A stretch of DNA of 64,000 nucleotides. Origin: Aerococcus loyolae (GTDB taxonomy: Bacteria > Bacillota > Bacilli > Lactobacillales > Aerococcaceae). Each line of letters opens with the position of its first letter. Position 1 is the first letter of the stretch. The stretch is taken from assembly GCF_002871915.2 (NCBI RefSeq), contig NZ_CP126958.1, forward strand, positions 496,001 to 560,000. The letters are read 5' to 3'. The translations under genes were made by a program, and so were the position numbers. Positions 52,681 to 60,826 of this stretch are shown piece after piece. The notes under the pieces are model-generated. The model made no database searches. It had not been told where the DNA came from and saw only the letters and a program-made list of their open reading frames with translations.

Positions 52681-52935
52681 ATGCCGGACATTGAAAATTT
52701 ACTAATGACTATTATTCAACCTTTAGTGAGTTATCCTGAAGACATTCAACTCGAAGTGAGTGATGGGGATGAATTCTTAGAATACCATTTAATGGTACAT
52801 CCCGATGACGTTGGACGTGTCATTGGTAAGCGCGGACGCGTAGCGAATGCTATTCGCACCATTTTATATAGTGTACGCGTAAAGGGTCATCGTCGGGTTC
52901 GATTAACGATCGACCGTATCGATGAAGACCAATAA
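52681..52935 (+). CDS. khpA: KH-domain RNA-binding protein KhpA
   Basis: An 84-residue KH protein (YlqC) that with KhpB/EloR controls cell elongation in streptococci and binds many RNAs. The GxxG loop is in GRVIGKRGRVANAIRTIL. The ATG at 52681 follows TAGGTGA; an in-frame GTG at 52672 is part of that site and is rejected. A terminator follows, so rimM may use read-through or its own promoter. Confidence 0.94.
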   Translation: MPDIENLLMTIIQPLVSYPEDIQLEVSDGDEFLEYHLMVHPDDVGRVIGKRGRVANAIRTILYSVRVKGHRRVRLTIDRIDEDQ

Positions 52936-52961
52936 GATGATTGGTATTAGTAAGATTATCA

Positions 52962-52994
52962 GTTAAACTAGGATTATATCCTAGTTTTTTTCTT
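52962..52994 (+). terminator. Terminator after khpA
   Basis: AAACTAGGAT/ATCCTAGTTT stem with a short loop and a T-run. Confidence 0.85.
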
Positions 52995-53025
52995 AGGCAT
53001 TAAGCAGACTTGATAAGGAGATACG

Positions 53026-53565
53026 ATGAGTCAAGAATTTTACCGTGTGGGAAAGATTGTCAATACCCAAGGCCTAAAGGGAGAGGTCCGGGTGATTGCC
53101 ACCACTGATTTTCCCGACAAACGTTTTCAACCAGGAAGCCAACTAGTCATCTTTGACCATAAGAATAAAGAAGCTGAAGTCGAAGTTAATAGTCACCGCC
53201 AGCATAAAAATTTTCATATTCTTAGTTTTAAAGGCATGCCATCAATTAATGATGTAGAAGGCTTTAAGGGAATGGAAGTGATGGTTGCAGCTGAAAACCG
53301 GCAAAGTGATGATTTAGCTGAAGGCGAGTTCTTCTATGATCAAATCATCGGCTTAGCGGTCTATGACCTAGCGGGTAAGCTGCTAGGCAAGGTCAAGGCC
53401 ATCACTCAATTAGGGCCTAATGATGTCTGGACTATCCAACGCAGTCAGCCGGGCAAGAAGGATGTTCTGATTCCCTATATCGATGACGTGGTCAAAGCGA
53501 TCGATTTAGATGAGAAGAAAATAGTAATCGATGTACTTGAAGGATTGATTGACGATGAAGGTTAA
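53026..53565 (+). CDS. rimM: 16S rRNA processing protein RimM
   Basis: A 30S assembly factor that binds S19. The 179-residue protein has an N-terminal RimM barrel ([16 protein letters not shown]) and a C-terminal PRC barrel ([14 protein letters not shown], then [14 protein letters not shown]). AAGGAG precedes the ATG. It overlaps trmD by 11 bases. Confidence 0.96.
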   Translation: MSQEFYRVGKIVNTQGLKGEVRVIATTDFPDKRFQPGSQLVIFDHKNKEAEVEVNSHRQHKNFHILSFKGMPSINDVEGFKGMEVMVAAENRQSDDLAEGEFFYDQIIGLAVYDLAGKLLGKVKAITQLGPNDVWTIQRSQPGKKDVLIPYIDDVVKAIDLDEKKIVIDVLEGLIDDEG

Positions 53566-54313
53566 TATTTTAAGTCTATTTCCAGATATGTTTACTGGAC
53601 CTATGAACCAGTCCATTATTGGTAAGGCCCAGGAGAAGGGTCTGATTGATATTGAAGTCACTGACTTTCGCCAATTTGCCAATAATAAGCATGGCCATGT
53701 CGATGACTATCCCTTTGGCGGGGGAGCGGGCATGCTGCTGCAAGTGGGGCCAATCTATCGGGCCCTGGAGGCCATTGATCCGCTTCTAGTGAGCGAAGAT
53801 TTATCCAAGCGTCCAGCTAGCCGGGTAATTTTAATGGATCCTGCTGGCCAACGATTCACCCAAGCCAAGGCGGAAGAACTGGCCCAGGAAGACCAGTTAA
53901 TCTTCATTTGTGGTCATTATGAAGGCTATGATGAGCGGATTAGAAACTATGTGACCGATGAAATTTCCATAGGTGACTTTGTCCTAACCGGTGGCGAGCT
54001 CGGTGCCATGACAGTGATTGATGCCACGGTGCGCCTTTTGGATGAGGCGGTAGGTAATAATGAGTCAGTGGAAGTGGAATCTTTTTCGACTGGCCTATTG
54101 GAATACCCCCAATATACCCGGCCGCGGTCCTTTATGGGCATGAATGTTCCGGACGTTCTTGTCAGTGGCGACCACCAAAAAATAGCCGATTGGAAGGGTA
54201 AGGAAGCCATCCGTCGTACCTATCTCAGACGGCCTGATCTCTTAGACCGAGCTGAGCTATCTGACCAAGAAAAGCAGTGGCTGCTAGAAATCCAGGCAGA
54301 AAATCCAAAATAA
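53555..54313 (+). CDS. trmD: tRNA (guanine37-N1)-methyltransferase
   Basis: Methylates G37 next to the anticodon, preventing +1 frameshifts. The SPOUT trefoil knot is clear: [25 protein letters not shown] and [15 protein letters not shown]. The start at 53555 ([13 protein letters not shown]) matches the family; a TTG at 53549 is the only upstream alternative. The length is 252 residues. The gene is translationally coupled to rimM. Confidence 0.96.
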   Translation: MKVNILSLFPDMFTGPMNQSIIGKAQEKGLIDIEVTDFRQFANNKHGHVDDYPFGGGAGMLLQVGPIYRALEAIDPLLVSEDLSKRPASRVILMDPAGQRFTQAKAEELAQEDQLIFICGHYEGYDERIRNYVTDEISIGDFVLTGGELGAMTVIDATVRLLDEAVGNNESVEVESFSTGLLEYPQYTRPRSFMGMNVPDVLVSGDHQKIADWKGKEAIRRTYLRRPDLLDRAELSDQEKQWLLEIQAENPK

Positions 54314-54316
54314 GCC

Positions 54317-54345
54317 TTTACACAAGACTTGAATTTTGGTATCAT
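54317..54345 (+). promoter_or_regulatory. Promoter of rplS
   Basis: TTTACA (54317-54322), 17-base spacer, TATCAT (54340-54345), just after the trmD stop. Confidence 0.7.
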
Positions 54346-54349
54346 TTTA

Positions 54350-54431
54350 CGAGTGAGGTTATTTCACAAATTTAAACAATATTCCGCTGTCGCTATGGAA
54401 CATGAATATCTGTTGGAAAAGGAGAATTATC
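54350..54431 (+). promoter_or_regulatory. Candidate L19 leader
   Basis: An untranslated leader of about 80 bases with a TTCC...GGAA pairing around ATTCCGCTG and GGAACATGAATA, just before AAAGGAG. Structured L19 leaders are known in Firmicutes. I cannot confirm the family consensus by eye. Confidence 0.4.
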
Positions 54432-54794
54432 ATGAGTCATAACCCAAAGTTAATCGATGAAATTGTTTCCGAACAATTACGCAGCGATATTCCAGATTTC
54501 CGTCCCGGAGACACCGTTCGTGTACACGCACGTGTTGTTGAAGGTGAACGTGAACGTATCCAAATTTTTGAAGGCGTTGTTTTAGCACGTAAAGGTCAAG
54601 GTATCAGCGAAACCTTCACCGTTCGTAAAGTATCAAACGGTGTTGGCGTTGAACGTATCTGGCCAGTACATACTCCTCGAGTAGCTAAAATTGAAGTGAT
54701 CCGTCAAGGTAAAGTACGTCGTGCGAAACTTTACTACTTACGTGACCGTCACGGAAAAGCAGCGCGTATTGCTGAACGTCGTCGCAAAAAATAA
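54432..54794 (+). CDS. rplS: 50S ribosomal protein L19
   Basis: A 120-residue protein: [15 protein letters not shown] at the start, then [28 protein letters not shown] and [15 protein letters not shown]. It sits at the 30S-50S interface. The ATG at 54432 has AAAGGAG well spaced. An upstream ATG at 54402 would extend through the leader and is rejected. Confidence 0.97.
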   Translation: MSHNPKLIDEIVSEQLRSDIPDFRPGDTVRVHARVVEGERERIQIFEGVVLARKGQGISETFTVRKVSNGVGVERIWPVHTPRVAKIEVIRQGKVRRAKLYYLRDRHGKAARIAERRRKK

Positions 54795-54802
54795 GCGATT
54801 TA

Positions 54803-54830
54803 AAAACTGTGTCTTTGGCACAGTTTTTTT
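54803..54830 (+). terminator. Terminator of rplS
   Basis: AACTGTG/CACAGTT stem, then seven T. Confidence 0.88.
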
Positions 54831-54866
54831 AATTGTCTGATAATTAGGAAAAAGGAGGAATAGACC

Positions 54867-55322
54867 GTGGAAGCTATCTATTTAGAAAACTGTCAGGTAG
54901 GTCTAACATTCAAAAGCCGTAGCTATCATCTGTCTGAAGAAGAAGCTATCAGTTTTGCAGAAAAATATGATCCTCAACCCTTCCACTTAGATAAGCAGGC
55001 TGCTGAAGACAGCTTCTTTAAGCAACTTTGTGCTAGCGGATGGTTGGTGACTGCCATTATGATGAAATTAATGGTTGAAAGTATTCCTTTTAAACATGGG
55101 GATATTGGTGCCGGAGTGACCCTCAATTGGACTAAACCTGTTTATCCCGGAGACGACCTGCATATTGAAGGGGAAATTACTGATTTCAAGCCTTCTAAGA
55201 GTAAGCCAGATCGTGGCATTGCCTATGTATCTGTAAAAGTCATCAACCAAGAAGATGATGTTGTCTTAGAAAATGAATCGAAGGTGGTTGTTTTTTCTAA
55301 GGATAAAGATTTTACTAAATAG
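54867..55322 (+). CDS. MaoC-like hot-dog hydratase
   Basis: A 151-residue hot-dog-fold protein of the MaoC/(R)-hydratase group. The catalytic pair appears in KYDPQPFHLD (Asp about 31, His about 36), followed by ASGWLVTAIMMKLM. Such enzymes hydrate enoyl-CoA or enoyl-ACP; the substrate is unknown. GTG start with AAAGGAGG upstream. It is monocistronic, between two terminators, with no fatty-acid genes adjacent. Confidence 0.85.
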   Translation: MEAIYLENCQVGLTFKSRSYHLSEEEAISFAEKYDPQPFHLDKQAAEDSFFKQLCASGWLVTAIMMKLMVESIPFKHGDIGAGVTLNWTKPVYPGDDLHIEGEITDFKPSKSKPDRGIAYVSVKVINQEDDVVLENESKVVVFSKDKDFTK

Positions 55323-55350
55323 TGAGAGTGGAGTTCACTCTCTTTTTTTA
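55323..55350 (+). terminator. Terminator of the MaoC-like gene
   Basis: GAGAGTG/CACTCTC with a five-base loop and seven T. Confidence 0.88.
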
Positions 55351-55383
55351 TTGTTTAATGTCAAGAAAAGTCAGATATATAAC

Positions 55384-55412
55384 TTGACTAAGTTTGATTA
55401 AAGGCTTATACT
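55384..55412 (+). promoter_or_regulatory. Strong promoter of the 55479 gene
   Basis: TTGACT (55384-55389), 17-base spacer, TATACT (55407-55412). It is one of the best promoters in the window. Confidence 0.82.
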
Positions 55413-55478
55413 ATGGATGTAGGATGAAAGAGATCCTAATAGTAAGATAATCAAAATAACTAAGAAAGGTGATCATTT

Positions 55479-56012
55479 ATGAAAATGTATACAGTAACTG
55501 CAGAAGTTAACAGTGATAAATATGGTAAAGGTACCCTAGTTGCAGAACTTAATGAACAAGATTTCATCAAATATGCTAACCTTTCAGACCAAGATAAATT
55601 AGCCTTCTTAAAGGATAAGGGCGCTCAATTCCAAGTCGATGTCAATGAATTGGAAGATGATGATGTGGTTTCTTATAAGGTTGAAGAATCAGCAAGCGCT
55701 AGCCATCCAGCTCAAGCTAAAAGTTCAAAACCTCAAGTTAGCCGCAAAATGCGGATGAACATTAATGGTCAAGACACCGGCTGGGTGGATGTCACTGATG
55801 AAAATCAAGCCCAATATGACCAATTAATGGATCACTTTAACCAAATGCACCAACGCCTCAATGATGAATTCAGTCGTTTCTTTACCGACTTTAGACCAGG
55901 TCATTTCCTTGATTTCGATACCCCCTTCCTAGAAGATGGGAAGAAATCCGGCAAGGATGATAAGGACTATCAAGCCGATGGTGAAGATCAAGAAGAAAAG
56001 CAAGACAAATAA
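55479..56012 (+). CDS. Acidic protein of unknown function
   Basis: A 177-residue protein that I do not recognise. Residues 1-65 look like a small alpha/beta domain (MYTVTAEVNSDKYGKGTLVA, ending VVSYKVEES). A Ser/Ala/Pro-rich linker follows, then a second part (about 88-140: VSRKMRMNINGQDTGWVDV, and a Met/His/Phe-rich helix). A charged Lys/Asp/Glu tail closes it. No signal peptide or membrane segment. It has its own near-consensus promoter, an AAAGGTGA ribosome binding site and a strong terminator, all signs of high expression from a single-gene unit. Confidence 0.85.
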   Translation: MKMYTVTAEVNSDKYGKGTLVAELNEQDFIKYANLSDQDKLAFLKDKGAQFQVDVNELEDDDVVSYKVEESASASHPAQAKSSKPQVSRKMRMNINGQDTGWVDVTDENQAQYDQLMDHFNQMHQRLNDEFSRFFTDFRPGHFLDFDTPFLEDGKKSGKDDKDYQADGEDQEEKQDK

Positions 56013-56060
56013 AGTTAACAAGCTAAAGATTTCCTTCTCCTAAAATATGAAATCCAAGTA

Positions 56061-56092
56061 AGAACTGGGATAAGCTTCCCAGTTCTTTTTTG
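56061..56092 (+). terminator. Terminator of the 55479 gene
   Basis: AGAACTGGG/CCCAGTTCT stem and six T; CTGGGA-type core. Confidence 0.88.
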
Positions 56093-56429
56093 TCGTGTGC
56101 CAGGTAGCAGGGGGACACCACTTCGGTTAATGTCTACGATGACAAGGGAGCACCATGAAGCAATCTTTTGTTCAATTAAAGGACAGTCCTCTATCAGTTC
56201 ACCATAAAATACTATTTTGTTTTTTGTTGAAAAATTCATCCTTGATTTAACAGTCTTTTTTAAACTTCTTTTAATTAATTTCCTTGATAAGGGTGACAAA
56301 TTAGGGTCAAAGTTTTAAAGTAGGAATGTGAAACGGAACAATAAATTGTTTCTTTTTGCCATCTTTGTAAGCGCTTAAGATGTTGCTGATGTTATCACTG
56401 GTTTTCATGTGAATACAGGAGGAATGAAG
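56093..56429 (+). promoter_or_regulatory. Long upstream region of the surface-protein gene
   Basis: No gene is seen in these 337 bases. The region is AT-rich from about 56200. It contains GACAAATTAGGGTCAAAG (about 56314, loosely CtsR-like) and the palindrome TAAGCGCTTA inside TTGTAAGCGCTTAAGA (56365-56380), which fits the CcpA cre consensus except at its last positions. No convincing -35/-10 pair was chosen. Confidence 0.4.
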
Positions 56430-58739
56430 ATGAGTCAATCGACCACTCAATTACACATTTTATTAAGTCGCAAAGTTAGCAAAGGCGCACTTTCTTTAGC
56501 TTTTGGGATGACTATGCTTTTTGCTTCTCAAGAAGCTGTACTGGCAGCTGAAATTGATCAAGTTGAAAGCAATCAAGCAGCTGAACAGTCATTAGTTATC
56601 CCTGATCAGCAAGGCCAAGACCATGATGCTGTATTAGAAGAATCGCAAACCATTGAGAGTGAAGCAGAAACTGAAACGGCTCTGCCAGAAGCAGAGATTA
56701 AAGATCTTGAGGAAGAACTTGCTGAAAAAGCAGCTGAAGCTCCTCAAGAATACCAACAAGAAGCTTCTCCTGTGGAAAGTGAAGAACTTGGTCAGCATGA
56801 AGAAGTTAGTGAGCCAAAAGAGCTTAGTCCAGAAAGGTCAACTAATACTAATAAGGAAGAGACTTCTCCAGTAGAAGATAGCGAAAAAGATCTTGATAAA
56901 ACATCTGAGAAAGCAGAAAAAGATGAAAAAGAAGAAACCGAAGCAGTCGATGGAGAGGCTACTGGAAAAGACAAGCAAGCAGTAAAGGTCGAAAAAGTTG
57001 ACGATGATTATAAACAAGTCAATCAAGAAAAAGGCCGTGCTAGTGAAGAAGAAGCGATTGACTTTGCTGCTTTAGAAAACTTTGCTAAGGAAAATCCCGC
57101 AGGCTTCAATAAAGTTCTCTCGGTTGCTATTGCAGTATCGGTTCAAGACGAGGACCGTGCGACTAGCGAAGAGGTTTTAAAGACCTTAGGGGAAGTTCTT
57201 GTTGATAACGAATTAAACCATGAATTATTAGTCGAACTGTCTAAATTTGTGATCCGTTACGGCGAATTAGGACCAGATGAAAGCGAAACTCACCACATCG
57301 TTGAAGGCCAACCAAGTGTTAGCCGGGCATCTGGCTTCTCCTTCTATGCAGCTGGTGAAGACAAACCTGCTGTTAGCTTTGAAGACTTTGAAAAATTAGT
57401 GGCTAAAGTAACAGGAACAACGGATAGCGTCCTTAGCCTATTAGAAAACTTACAAAAAGGGGAACGGCCTGCTGCTGGTATCGGAGCGATCATGGATTCG
57501 ATTCTCCCCGTTAACTTAAACTTCACTAAGATTGGTGAATTAATCCAACGTATCGCCGAACTTAAAGCCGAAGCGGTTCGTCAAGATGTCTATCTCTCAA
57601 CAGAAGTCGTCGGTGCCATTGCTGAATTAATTCCTTCTGAAGTGACCTTCAATGGGACACCTGTGAACTATGTTTTAGACAAATTAGGGCAAATGGCTAT
57701 GGATATCGGACGTAGCGTTGCAGATGGTATGGTTGTTAGCTACCACCCAGGCAGCTTCTACAACCCAAATACCCTCCGTTTACGTGCTCAAGTCTTACGC
57801 AAGGGTGCCGAATTAATTAAAACAGCAACCAGTGAATGGCGGATGAAACCACAAATTGTTCACTCTAAAGCTGGTCTAGAAATTACCCACGCCTTTATGT
57901 CTGTTGTCGATCCTTTCTCAACGGCAGAACGTTTGACTAAACGGTTGAATGAATTAGAAGCCTTAGAAGTCTTCGGTAATGCTTACCGGAATATCACTCC
58001 TAAAGACATTGCCACAACTTATATTAAGGAAAAATTGGACAAGGCTATCTGGGACACCCGTTTCAAACGCGATGAATACATTCTTTCTAAAGTTCCTTTT
58101 GACGTTTACCACAAGCTAAACAAGGCCATTACCCGTGCGGTTGGCGTTCAATTATACTCAGAAACTCGCGTTTACCAAATTGACGATGCGGTTGCTGAAC
58201 TCGAGGCAGCTTACGGGGATGCTCTTGCTTACTTAGAAAGCATTCCAGCTGACCAACAAATCGCTCCAAATGCCCTCAAACGTGAATTGAAAGACCTTAT
58301 TTGGAACACCCGCTTTGAACGTGATGGGTCAATCTTAGGTAATGTGCCAACTGAAGTTTACACGGCACTCAATGCCACATTAACTAAGGCTGTTGGCCTA
58401 CAATTAGACCTTCACGCTAAAACAGTCGATGTAAAAGCCGCAATGGAAGAAATTAAGGCTCAATTAGGTGAAGCTCGTGAAACTGCACAAGCAATCTTGA
58501 ATGCCCGTGCTTCTAAAGAAAGAAAACTTGAACTTCGTGACCTGATCGGTGAAGTTCGAAGCATCCGCGATAGCGAATTGCTGGGCAAGGTTTCTTTCGA
58601 TGCCTACAATCATTTAAATCAAGTGATCACCAAGGCTGTAGGAACCCGCCTCAACTTGAAAGCAAGCAATGCAGAAGTTGATGAAGCGGCTAACACTCTA
58701 CGTCAAGCCCTCGCTGCAGCCCGAGCTGAATTGGTTTAG
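56430..58739 (+). CDS. Large secreted surface protein with three C-terminal helical repeats
   Basis: A 769-residue exported protein. The signal peptide reads SRKVSKGALSLAFGMTMLFA and ends near VLAAE; it keeps the RK-x3-G-x2-S-x3-G spacing of YSIRK-G/S signals. Residues about 40-215 are extremely Glu-rich and probably extended. A middle helical domain (about 215-525) follows. Three repeats of about 75-80 residues (about 530-610, 613-690, 696-769) share L-x-x-x-I-W-x-T-R-F-x-R-D, then VPxxVYxxLN and KAVG-x-x-L; they resemble FIVAR-type helical repeats. No LPXTG anchor, LysM or SH3 domain was seen. The ATG at 56430 is spaced from AGGAGG; the frame opens at 56409. Confidence 0.85.
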   Translation: MSQSTTQLHILLSRKVSKGALSLAFGMTMLFASQEAVLAAEIDQVESNQAAEQSLVIPDQQGQDHDAVLEESQTIESEAETETALPEAEIKDLEEELAEKAAEAPQEYQQEASPVESEELGQHEEVSEPKELSPERSTNTNKEETSPVEDSEKDLDKTSEKAEKDEKEETEAVDGEATGKDKQAVKVEKVDDDYKQVNQEKGRASEEEAIDFAALENFAKENPAGFNKVLSVAIAVSVQDEDRATSEEVLKTLGEVLVDNELNHELLVELSKFVIRYGELGPDESETHHIVEGQPSVSRASGFSFYAAGEDKPAVSFEDFEKLVAKVTGTTDSVLSLLENLQKGERPAAGIGAIMDSILPVNLNFTKIGELIQRIAELKAEAVRQDVYLSTEVVGAIAELIPSEVTFNGTPVNYVLDKLGQMAMDIGRSVADGMVVSYHPGSFYNPNTLRLRAQVLRKGAELIKTATSEWRMKPQIVHSKAGLEITHAFMSVVDPFSTAERLTKRLNELEALEVFGNAYRNITPKDIATTYIKEKLDKAIWDTRFKRDEYILSKVPFDVYHKLNKAITRAVGVQLYSETRVYQIDDAVAELEAAYGDALAYLESIPADQQIAPNALKRELKDLIWNTRFERDGSILGNVPTEVYTALNATLTKAVGLQLDLHAKTVDVKAAMEEIKAQLGEARETAQAILNARASKERKLELRDLIGEVRSIRDSELLGKVSFDAYNHLNQVITKAVGTRLNLKASNAEVDEAANTLRQALAAARAELV

Positions 58740-58819
58740 TTTCTAAGCTTATGGTGAGGGATTTTGTGCCAAGCGATTTGCTTTTAGGCTTAATTGTATT
58801 GTTGTGAATTTTAATTAAC

Positions 58820-58855
58820 AATGTCATACCGCAAAATGGTATGGCATTTTTTTGT
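58820..58855 (+). terminator. Terminator of the surface-protein gene
   Basis: ATGTCATACC/GGTATGGCAT stem, then seven T. Confidence 0.88.
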
Positions 58856-58948
58856 ACGGATAGTTTAATCAAGAAAGCTTGCTGACTAGCCCTTGAAAAT
58901 TGGATGCGGAATTGAAATAATAAGGACAATCAATGAAGAGGTGGAAAA

Positions 58949-59827
58949 ATGAACTACTATGCTTTGAAATATTTTAAAGCGGTGGCTGAGATAGGTAATA
59001 TGACCAGCGCTGCGGAAGAATTAAAGGTGTCCCAACCAGCTATTAGCCGTGCCATTAAGCAGTTAGAAGAAGACTTAGGGGTCGATTTATTTGTTCGTCA
59101 AGGCCGTAGTATTCATTTAAATCACTATGGGGAGACTTTTTTAACTTACTTGGACTATTCTTTTAGTGCCTTAAGTGAAGGCAAGCGGGTGGTTAGGGAG
59201 ATTTCCGGTTTAGAAAATGGTGAAATTACCATTGGCGTGACCCTTCCTCATGTCTTCCCTAACTTATTGAGTAACTTTCTCCGGGATTATCCACATGTTC
59301 GGATCAAACAGTATGAAGCAGCAAGTGGCTTGATGCTAGAGAAATTATTAAGAGATCAACTGGACTTTTGGATAGCTACCCATGAGATTAACCATGACCA
59401 AGTCGAGACTCTGCCGATAATTAGTGAAGAAATCTTTGTCACAGTGAGCCGTCAACACCCCTTGGCCCAGGCTAAGCAGGTTGCCTTAAGTGATTTAAAG
59501 GGGGAAAAGTTTGTCGGTTCTAGCCAGGGCTATAGTTTTCGGGAGTTAACGGATGGCTTCTGTCAACAGGCCGGCTTTACGCCTGATTATCAGATCGAGT
59601 TAGAGGATGCTGCCGCTATCCATAAATTAGTTGAAGCTGGTTATGGAATTTCCTTTACCCCAAAAATTTCCCTCTTATCTAGTCAAGAAAAGATTATCCC
59701 TCTAAGGATCGCCGATTATTCCATCCAGCGGACGATCAGTCTGGTCTATAAGAAAGACCATTATTTCTCCCAAGCGGCTAAAGCCTTTTTCGATTTTTCT
59801 AAAGACTACCTTCGTGACTTTGCCTAA
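58949..59827 (+). CDS. LysR-family transcriptional regulator
   Basis: A 292-residue regulator: winged helix-turn-helix at 1-60 (YFKAVAEIGNMTSAAEELKV, then SQPAISRAIKQLEEDLGVDL), a linker helix and a periplasmic-binding-like effector domain (about 90-290). It ends 230 bases before the SDR-aldehyde dehydrogenase operon on the same strand, with a terminator between. That placement and an inverted repeat in the gap suggest it controls the operon. GAGGTGG precedes the ATG. The effector is unknown. Confidence 0.92.
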   Translation: MNYYALKYFKAVAEIGNMTSAAEELKVSQPAISRAIKQLEEDLGVDLFVRQGRSIHLNHYGETFLTYLDYSFSALSEGKRVVREISGLENGEITIGVTLPHVFPNLLSNFLRDYPHVRIKQYEAASGLMLEKLLRDQLDFWIATHEINHDQVETLPIISEEIFVTVSRQHPLAQAKQVALSDLKGEKFVGSSQGYSFRELTDGFCQQAGFTPDYQIELEDAAAIHKLVEAGYGISFTPKISLLSSQEKIIPLRIADYSIQRTISLVYKKDHYFSQAAKAFFDFSKDYLRDFA

Positions 59828-59851
59828 TAGAATATAGAGCACTCGAATATG

Positions 59852-59888
59852 TCCTCCAAGTCATACTTATAGACTTGGGGGATTTTTT
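59852..59888 (+). terminator. Terminator of the lysR gene
   Basis: TCCTCCAAGTC/GACTTGGGGGA stem, then TTTTTT. Confidence 0.85.
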
Positions 59889-59928
59889 ACTGATTTAAAT
59901 TAATCTCCTCTTTATATAAATTAAAGTT

Positions 59929-59965
59929 ATCGATAAATGCAAAATAGGTATTATTATTTATCGAT
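59929..59965 (+). promoter_or_regulatory. Inverted-repeat operator upstream of the SDR operon
   Basis: Perfect 10-bp arms ATCGATAAAT (59929-59938) and ATTTATCGAT (59956-59965) separated by 17 bases. Each arm contains the palindrome ATCGAT. Size and position suit binding by a LysR tetramer or another dimeric regulator. Confidence 0.65.
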
Positions 59966-60022
59966 CTTTCTTGGTAAACTGCAGTAAAGATATCTTTATG
60001 ACGAGTCCTTTAGCTAAGGAAA

Positions 60023-60036
60023 TGAAAGCGCTAACA
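60023..60036 (+). promoter_or_regulatory. CcpA catabolite-responsive element (cre)
   Basis: TGAAAGCGCTAACA matches TGWNANCGNTNWCA at every position. It lies 20 bases before the first start codon, downstream of the likely promoter, a position that usually gives repression when glucose is present. Confidence 0.75.
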
Positions 60037-60056
60037 ATATAAGATAGGAGAATACT

Positions 60057-60803
60057 ATGGATATTCAAGGCAAGGTAGTTATTGTTACGGGTGCGGCTAG
60101 CGGAATTGGGCAAGCCACTGCCTATTTGCTGGCAGAAAAAGGAGCAAAGGTTATTGTGGCAGATTTAGATGACAACCGCGCTCAGGAAGTCTCTCAAGCT
60201 ATTAATGCCAAAGGGGGAGATAGTCAATATTTTCAAATCGATGTAACTTCCTATGAAGCTAATCAAAAATTAGTTGATTTCAGTATTGAAAAATATGGCC
60301 GTTTAGATGCTAGTTTCCTTTGTGCCGGAATTATGCAACTGTCGCGTCTATCAGATATTAAGGTCGATGAATGGGATCGGCAGATCGATATTAATTTAAA
60401 GGGAGTTATGTATGGGATCGCTGCAGCCATGCCTGTCTTTAAAGAGCAAAAGGCGGGACATCTTCTTACGGTTTCCTCCATTGCCGGTCTCCATCCTTTT
60501 ATTGATACGGGGGCTTATTGTGCAAGTAAATGGGGTGTGAGAGTCTTTATGGAAGTGATCCGTCGTGAATCAGCTGACGAAGGGACTAATATCAGGACAA
60601 CTACCCTTTATCCCGGGGATATTGACACTAACCTCACTGCCCATACTACGGATGCAGCCATTAAGGCCGGCTTAGAGAAGGTCTATGAAGAAGTGGCTAT
60701 TCCAGCCGACCGAGTTGCTCAAGCCATTGCTTTTGCCATTGGAGCACCAGCCGATGCTAATGTCAGTGAGATCACTATATTTCCAACCAAGCAAGTTATC
60801 TAG
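60057..60803 (+). CDS. SDR-family NAD(P)-dependent alcohol dehydrogenase
   Basis: A 248-residue classical short-chain dehydrogenase. The cofactor motif is TGAASGIGQA, Asp37 in VADLDD suggests NAD preference, and the catalytic SSIAG...YCASK triad region follows. It is the first gene of a four-gene unit and probably oxidises the starting alcohol to an aldehyde, or the reverse. AGGAG precedes the ATG. The substrate is unknown. Confidence 0.88.
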   Translation: MDIQGKVVIVTGAASGIGQATAYLLAEKGAKVIVADLDDNRAQEVSQAINAKGGDSQYFQIDVTSYEANQKLVDFSIEKYGRLDASFLCAGIMQLSRLSDIKVDEWDRQIDINLKGVMYGIAAAMPVFKEQKAGHLLTVSSIAGLHPFIDTGAYCASKWGVRVFMEVIRRESADEGTNIRTTTLYPGDIDTNLTAHTTDAAIKAGLEKVYEEVAIPADRVAQAIAFAIGAPADANVSEITIFPTKQVI

Positions 60804-60826
60804 AGAATTTATAAGGAGGAAGAACG

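Noticed and set aside
55479..56012. Small heat-shock (Hsp20) or Gls24 protein
   Set aside because: No alpha-crystallin GVL motif or Asp23-family pattern could be found, and no CIRCE or CtsR site lies upstream.
56314..56331. CtsR heat-shock operator upstream of the surface-protein gene
   Set aside because: GACAAATTAGGGTCAAA has only one good heptad; the first has two mismatches and the spacer is four rather than three bases.
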